Translations under genes and position numbers: made by a program
NCBI GenBank assembly: GCA_015493625.1
Contig: WGCT01000294.1
Location: 1 to 9,140, forward strand
Direction: 5' to 3'
DNA from: Draconibacterium sp.
GTDB taxonomy: Bacteria > Bacteroidota > Bacteroidia > Bacteroidales > Prolixibacteraceae
Length of the DNA stretch: 9,140 bases
Shown: positions 6,068-9,140 of the stretch, in pieces
Numbering within the stretch: position 1 is the stretch's first letter
Layout of the letters: every line of letters begins with the position of its first letter
Notes under the pieces: generated by a model
The model's database searches: none
What the model was told of the DNA's origin: nothing
The model's input: only the letters and a program-made list of their open reading frames with translations

Positions 6068-7111
6068 ATGAGATACTTAAAACTAATATCAATGGTAGCA
6101 ATTACACTCTTATTTTCGTGCAAAGCGAACTTTCAGCTACTTCAAAAAGCAGATAATAGTTATAATATTACCACTACTGAGCAATTGCAAGATGAGAAAT
6201 ATGCTCAAAAAATAGAAGATTTCTACAACACCGGAAAAGAAGGTAAATTTGAGGGGAAAGCCAATATTGATATTTATTTTAAAATATTCAGGCAACCCAA
6301 AAAAGAGAAAGCTGCAATACTAATCTCATCAGGCAGAACCGAAGCAGCCCTAAAATACAAGGAGCTTATTTTCGACTTGTATAACAACGGCTACTCAATT
6401 TATATTCACGACCACCGAGGACAAGGACTTTCGGGTAGAATGACCGAAGACCCCGAAATGGGTTTTGTAGATACATTCCAATATTATGTTGACGATATGA
6501 AATATTTTTACGACAATTATCTTAAACCTGATAAGCACAATAAAATATTTCTTTTGGCTCATTCGATGGGTGGTGCAATTGGTATGACTTATCTCGAACA
6601 ATACCCGAATGATTTTAATGCTGCCGCTTTTTCTTCACCAATGTTAGGATTAAAACCACCAACTTGTTGTGTAATAAAAATTATTACCGGCAAAAAAATT
6701 AAATACGCACCGGGTACCGGTAAGTATAACGACAATGAAATACCTTTTGATAAAAATAAACTAACAGGATGTGAAATTCGCTACCAAAGAATGAATGCTG
6801 CTTTTGGTGTAGATACTACAGCACGGCTGGGTGGCGCAACTTCTCTGTGGGTTAAAAAATCTTGTCAGCAATTTAAATACCTATTCAAGAATATTGATAA
6901 AATTGAAACGCCTTTTATTCTACTCTCAGCAGAAAATGACAATATTGTAGATGTTCATGCCCATCAGAAATTTGTGGAAAAAGCGCAAAAGTCGGGAAAA
7001 GCATGTAACGCTTTTGTTGTAGCAAATGCCCAACACGAACTATTAATTGAAAAAGATGAACAACGAATTGAAACGGTAAACGAAATTTTAAAATTCTATT
7101 CCAAATATTGA
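6068..7111 (+). CDS. Lipoprotein alpha/beta hydrolase (lysophospholipase L2 / monoacylglycerol lipase-like)
   Basis: A 347-residue serine hydrolase of the PldB/monoglyceride lipase type (hydrolase_4), predicted to be lipid-anchored in the envelope: signal peptide 1-17, lipobox L-F-S-C with Cys18. Landmarks: H-D-H-R-G-Q-G-x-S-G-R (114-124), close to the H-R-G-Q-G-x-S-G-R motif of PldB; nucleophile Ser166 in A-H-S-M-G-G; acid Asp291 in A-E-N-D-N-I-V-D; and His323 in A-Q-H-E-L. The triad order and spacing are normal, so the enzyme should be active. It likely hydrolyses lysophospholipids or monoacylglycerols, but related folds also take other esters. The cap region (about 195-270) carries Cys200, Cys201, Cys235 and Cys266, which could form disulfides outside the cytoplasm. 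It starts 2 bases after the four-helix membrane protein, so the pair forms an operon. A strong terminator follows. E. coli PldB is not a lipoprotein, so I give no symbol. Confidence 0.87.
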   Translation: MRYLKLISMVAITLLFSCKANFQLLQKADNSYNITTTEQLQDEKYAQKIEDFYNTGKEGKFEGKANIDIYFKIFRQPKKEKAAILISSGRTEAALKYKELIFDLYNNGYSIYIHDHRGQGLSGRMTEDPEMGFVDTFQYYVDDMKYFYDNYLKPDKHNKIFLLAHSMGGAIGMTYLEQYPNDFNAAAFSSPMLGLKPPTCCVIKIITGKKIKYAPGTGKYNDNEIPFDKNKLTGCEIRYQRMNAAFGVDTTARLGGATSLWVKKSCQQFKYLFKNIDKIETPFILLSAENDNIVDVHAHQKFVEKAQKSGKACNAFVVANAQHELLIEKDEQRIETVNEILKFYSKY

Positions 7112-7183
7112 TATCCTTTCAACAAAAACAGATAAAAACCTTTTATCCACAAGGGGTAAATAAGGGAGGGATATTCATAAGCA

Positions 7184-7226
7184 ACAAAACCTATTGACAA
7201 TTAAGTCGATAGGTTTTGTCATTTTT
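7184..7226 (+). terminator. Intrinsic terminator after the alpha/beta hydrolase gene, possibly bidirectional
   Basis: Arms 7184-7198 and 7205-7219 form a 15-bp stem (one G-U pair, core acaaaacctat/ataggttttgt) around a six-base loop, aattaa. TTTTT follows at 7222-7226. It lies 73 bases after the stop at 7111 and between two convergent genes. On the minus strand the stem is followed only by ttgttgctt, so termination of the leftward gene here would be weaker. The rest of the 190-base gap shows nothing else I can support. Confidence 0.85.
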
Positions 7227-7301
7227 ACTAAAGAACCAGTAAAAAGAGATTCTTGGCAGATTTTACATATAGAAAATTATTGAATGTCGATTATTTTTCC
7301 T

Positions 7302-9074
7302 CTATAAATCGGTGTGAATAACCGAATATTTGCCAAGTAATATTTCCATCTCCTCTACCACCTCTTTTTTCTTTTCGGCAAAAAGCTCTTTATAGTAATT
7401 TACGCCATCGAAAATATTTTTCTGAAATTTAATTAGTTGTTTTTTTTCTTTTGTATTCTCGAGGTCTTTTTTAAACTCCTCAAAACGCTCTTTAAATATA
7501 TCGAGGTACATTTTCAGCTCCTTCATAAACATATGAGGGCGGTGTCCCTCGTCGAGTAAATTAGTGCGGCCGTAAATATGGTCAACCATCTCTTTCAGTG
7601 TCGAAATTTTTGAGAAGTAAGCTAAATTTGGCCCCGGACAAACGGTTACCTGGTCGGTTGGTTTTACCTCCATTTTTTTCGATTTTATGGTAGAAATCCC
7701 CAGGCCAATACAGAGACACTCTTTTTCAATTATTTTATTGTATGCTTTTTCGTACTCCTCCTTAGGCAAATTCATTTCGGCAAGCTCTTTCAGTTTTAAC
7801 GTTTGATACTGGCGCGAAGAGGTGCAGATTGGTTTTTCGGTATACTCGGTATTATACTTTAAAAACCCTTTAGTACACGGTGTTCCGGCTTGCCCGTTTT
7901 TTGCCATCTCCAACCGTTGAATACTCATAGATGCCCCGTAAATGCTGTTAAACGGAACTCCCAGAGGAGACAATCCGCTGTAATAATAATCTTTCTCCTT
8001 TCCTTTAGCAAGCAAGTCCATTGTTTCGGTATCAATACTTATAACTTCGGGCACAAGCATAAAAGGAGTTGCCCAACCAACACTATCCATTTTATAGTAA
8101 TCGAGCAAAAAATTGTGTTCTTCGCTGGTACCCACTCCACCCTGTGCTGTAACTTTTAACTCGGGAGCTTCGGCGGGCTGACGAATCTCTTTTTTTTCGA
8201 GTGCCGATTTGTAAAGGTCAATACAAGTCGTATACAAACGGTCTCTGTTATTTCTGAACTCTTCCAGAATAGGGCCAAAAAGAACACCATTTGTTGGGAA
8301 AGCGTGTCCTCCGCAGTTTACCCCCGATTCGATACGGTACTCCGAAACCCACAACCCTTTTGCAGCCAACATTTTACCTTGTATGAATGCCGAACGGAAA
8401 TCGCTAACTTTTAAAATAATTTGCTTTTTAATTGTCCCTGCACTATTGGGAAAAAAGTCTTTAAAATTTTCGATGTAACTAAACAAACGGGGACTCATTC
8501 CGGCCGACAAAACCAATGCCGAGCTTAAATTGCTGTTGGCAAAACCTCGCAATGCAGCGTGTGCATCGTTATGCTCAATCGGTAACTCTTCGCCATTTTT
8601 GTAATTCACCTTATCTAGTTTGGTCATTATATTCACATCAATCGACCCTACAGTAAGTTTTTCGTTTACCCATTTCGAAAGCTCATCAAATGCATGCTTA
8701 CTTTTATCTGCCAAATTAAATGTCTCTTTAATTGCACACATATCGGGGAGCATATCAATATATTTCTCCAACTCACCCCCAGCAGTCGAAACCGATTTTT
8801 TTAATTCATCAACCTTGCGCGTAACAATTTCGTCGACTAAATTCAGGTACGATGAGATTCTGTCAGCCCTAAAATCATCAACTTTTTTTGAGATTGCCTT
8901 AAATGGAATATCAAATTTTTCGCTGTAAAACTCACGCATACTTTCAATTAGCGTATCATCGACCAGCGAAATAACCGATGAAATTCCATATGGAGCAACT
9001 GAAATTGGGGTATCAATCGAATATCCAAGTCCAAGTACCGGGATATGAAAAGTATGTCTATCAAATAAATTCAT
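7302..9074 (-). CDS. Conserved Bacteroidota protein of unknown function with a possible flavin-type TIM barrel and a cysteine-rich C-terminal half
   Basis: A 590-residue soluble protein without signal peptide or membrane helix. I recall close relatives across Bacteroidota annotated only as hypothetical. Residues 12-38 (I-P-V-L-G-L-G...P-I-S-V-A-P-Y-G-I-S-S-V) resemble the first strand of FMN-dependent TIM barrels. The segment 243-262 contains V-N-C-G-G-H, like the E-A-G-G-H stretch of nitronate monooxygenases. Residues 308-340 hold V-T-A-Q-G-G-V-G-T-S, then D-S-V-G-W-A-T-P-F, like the phosphate-binding strand and the G-T-R-F strand of that family. A mostly helical, charged insert lies at about 45-140. 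Cys400, Cys417, Cys453, Cys455 and Cys479 sit in conserved-looking contexts (G-T-P-C, P-I-C-T-S-S, E-C-L-C, V-C-P-G-P-N) and could bind a metal or Fe-S cluster. The last 75 residues are charged and helical. Start supported by the promoter 20-50 bases upstream. No enzyme name is justified. Confidence 0.8.
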   Translation of the reverse strand: MNLFDRHTFHIPVLGLGYSIDTPISVAPYGISSVISLVDDTLIESMREFYSEKFDIPFKAISKKVDDFRADRISSYLNLVDEIVTRKVDELKKSVSTAGGELEKYIDMLPDMCAIKETFNLADKSKHAFDELSKWVNEKLTVGSIDVNIMTKLDKVNYKNGEELPIEHNDAHAALRGFANSNLSSALVLSAGMSPRLFSYIENFKDFFPNSAGTIKKQIILKVSDFRSAFIQGKMLAAKGLWVSEYRIESGVNCGGHAFPTNGVLFGPILEEFRNNRDRLYTTCIDLYKSALEKKEIRQPAEAPELKVTAQGGVGTSEEHNFLLDYYKMDSVGWATPFMLVPEVISIDTETMDLLAKGKEKDYYYSGLSPLGVPFNSIYGASMSIQRLEMAKNGQAGTPCTKGFLKYNTEYTEKPICTSSRQYQTLKLKELAEMNLPKEEYEKAYNKIIEKECLCIGLGISTIKSKKMEVKPTDQVTVCPGPNLAYFSKISTLKEMVDHIYGRTNLLDEGHRPHMFMKELKMYLDIFKERFEEFKKDLENTKEKKQLIKFQKNIFDGVNYYKELFAEKKKEVVEEMEILLGKYSVIHTDL

Positions 9075-9096
9075 TGTATATATTATTATAAGAAAG

Positions 9097-9126
9097 CAAA
9101 GATAGATTTAATCGGAGGATAACAAA
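9097..9126 (-). promoter_or_regulatory. Bacteroidota-type promoter of the 590-residue protein gene
   Basis: On the minus strand, TATCTTTG (9097-9104) is an exact match to the TAnnTTTG -7 box of the Bacteroidota primary sigma factor. A TTTG (9123-9126) lies 18 bases upstream, where the -33 element belongs. Transcription would start near 9090, giving an AT-rich leader of about 15-20 bases before the ATG at 9074-9072. Confidence 0.65.
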
Positions 9127-9140
9127 GCGAACAGAAACTA

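Noticed and set aside
1..7111. Polysaccharide utilisation locus
   Set aside because: No SusC/SusD pair, glycoside hydrolase or sensor-regulator is present.

Overview
The window looks like a chromosomal segment from a member of the Bacteroidota. The DNA is AT-rich and the start codons lack strong Shine-Dalgarno sites. There is an exact TAnnTTTG-type promoter box, several short lipoproteins with an S-C lipobox, and a POTRA-less Omp85-like barrel of the kind common in this phylum. I cannot place it more finely from sequence alone.

Layout. Six genes read rightward: (1) the 3' part of an Omp85/D15-type outer-membrane barrel (1-1325, cut by the window edge); (2) an exported choloylglycine-hydrolase-family Ntn hydrolase (1443-2549); (3) a lipoprotein metal-dependent amidohydrolase that ends in a cystatin-like domain (2855-4831); (4) an HdeD/DUF308 six-helix membrane protein (5002-5571); (5) a small four-helix membrane protein (5673-6065); and (6) a lipoprotein alpha/beta hydrolase of the lysophospholipase/monoacylglycerol-lipase type (6068-7111), which starts 2 bases after gene 5. 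A strong hairpin terminator (7184-7226) separates these from one convergent leftward gene (7302-9074). That gene encodes a 590-residue conserved protein of unknown function with signs of a flavin-type TIM barrel and a cysteine-rich C-terminal half. Its own promoter sits near the right edge.

The intergenic DNA is not plain. Four of the gaps between rightward genes (1326-1442, 2550-2854, 4832-5001, 5572-5672) carry diverged copies of one repeat, built from words such as CAGCG, TCTGCG and GCGGGAAA. The 2550-2854 gap also holds a second, inverted repeat pair. These look like dispersed REP/MITE-like elements and may supply 3' hairpins.

How the genes may work together: the rightward products are all predicted to sit in or beyond the inner membrane. 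Three are hydrolases (a C-N amide hydrolase, an amidohydrolase and a lipid esterase), placed next to an outer-membrane barrel and stress-type membrane proteins. An envelope role in processing amide- or ester-linked amphiphiles (bile-salt-like or N-acyl compounds) is an inference from context. The repeats between genes argue against one tight operon, except for genes 5-6. The least expected features are the C-terminal cystatin-like domain on the amidohydrolase and the unassigned 590-residue protein.
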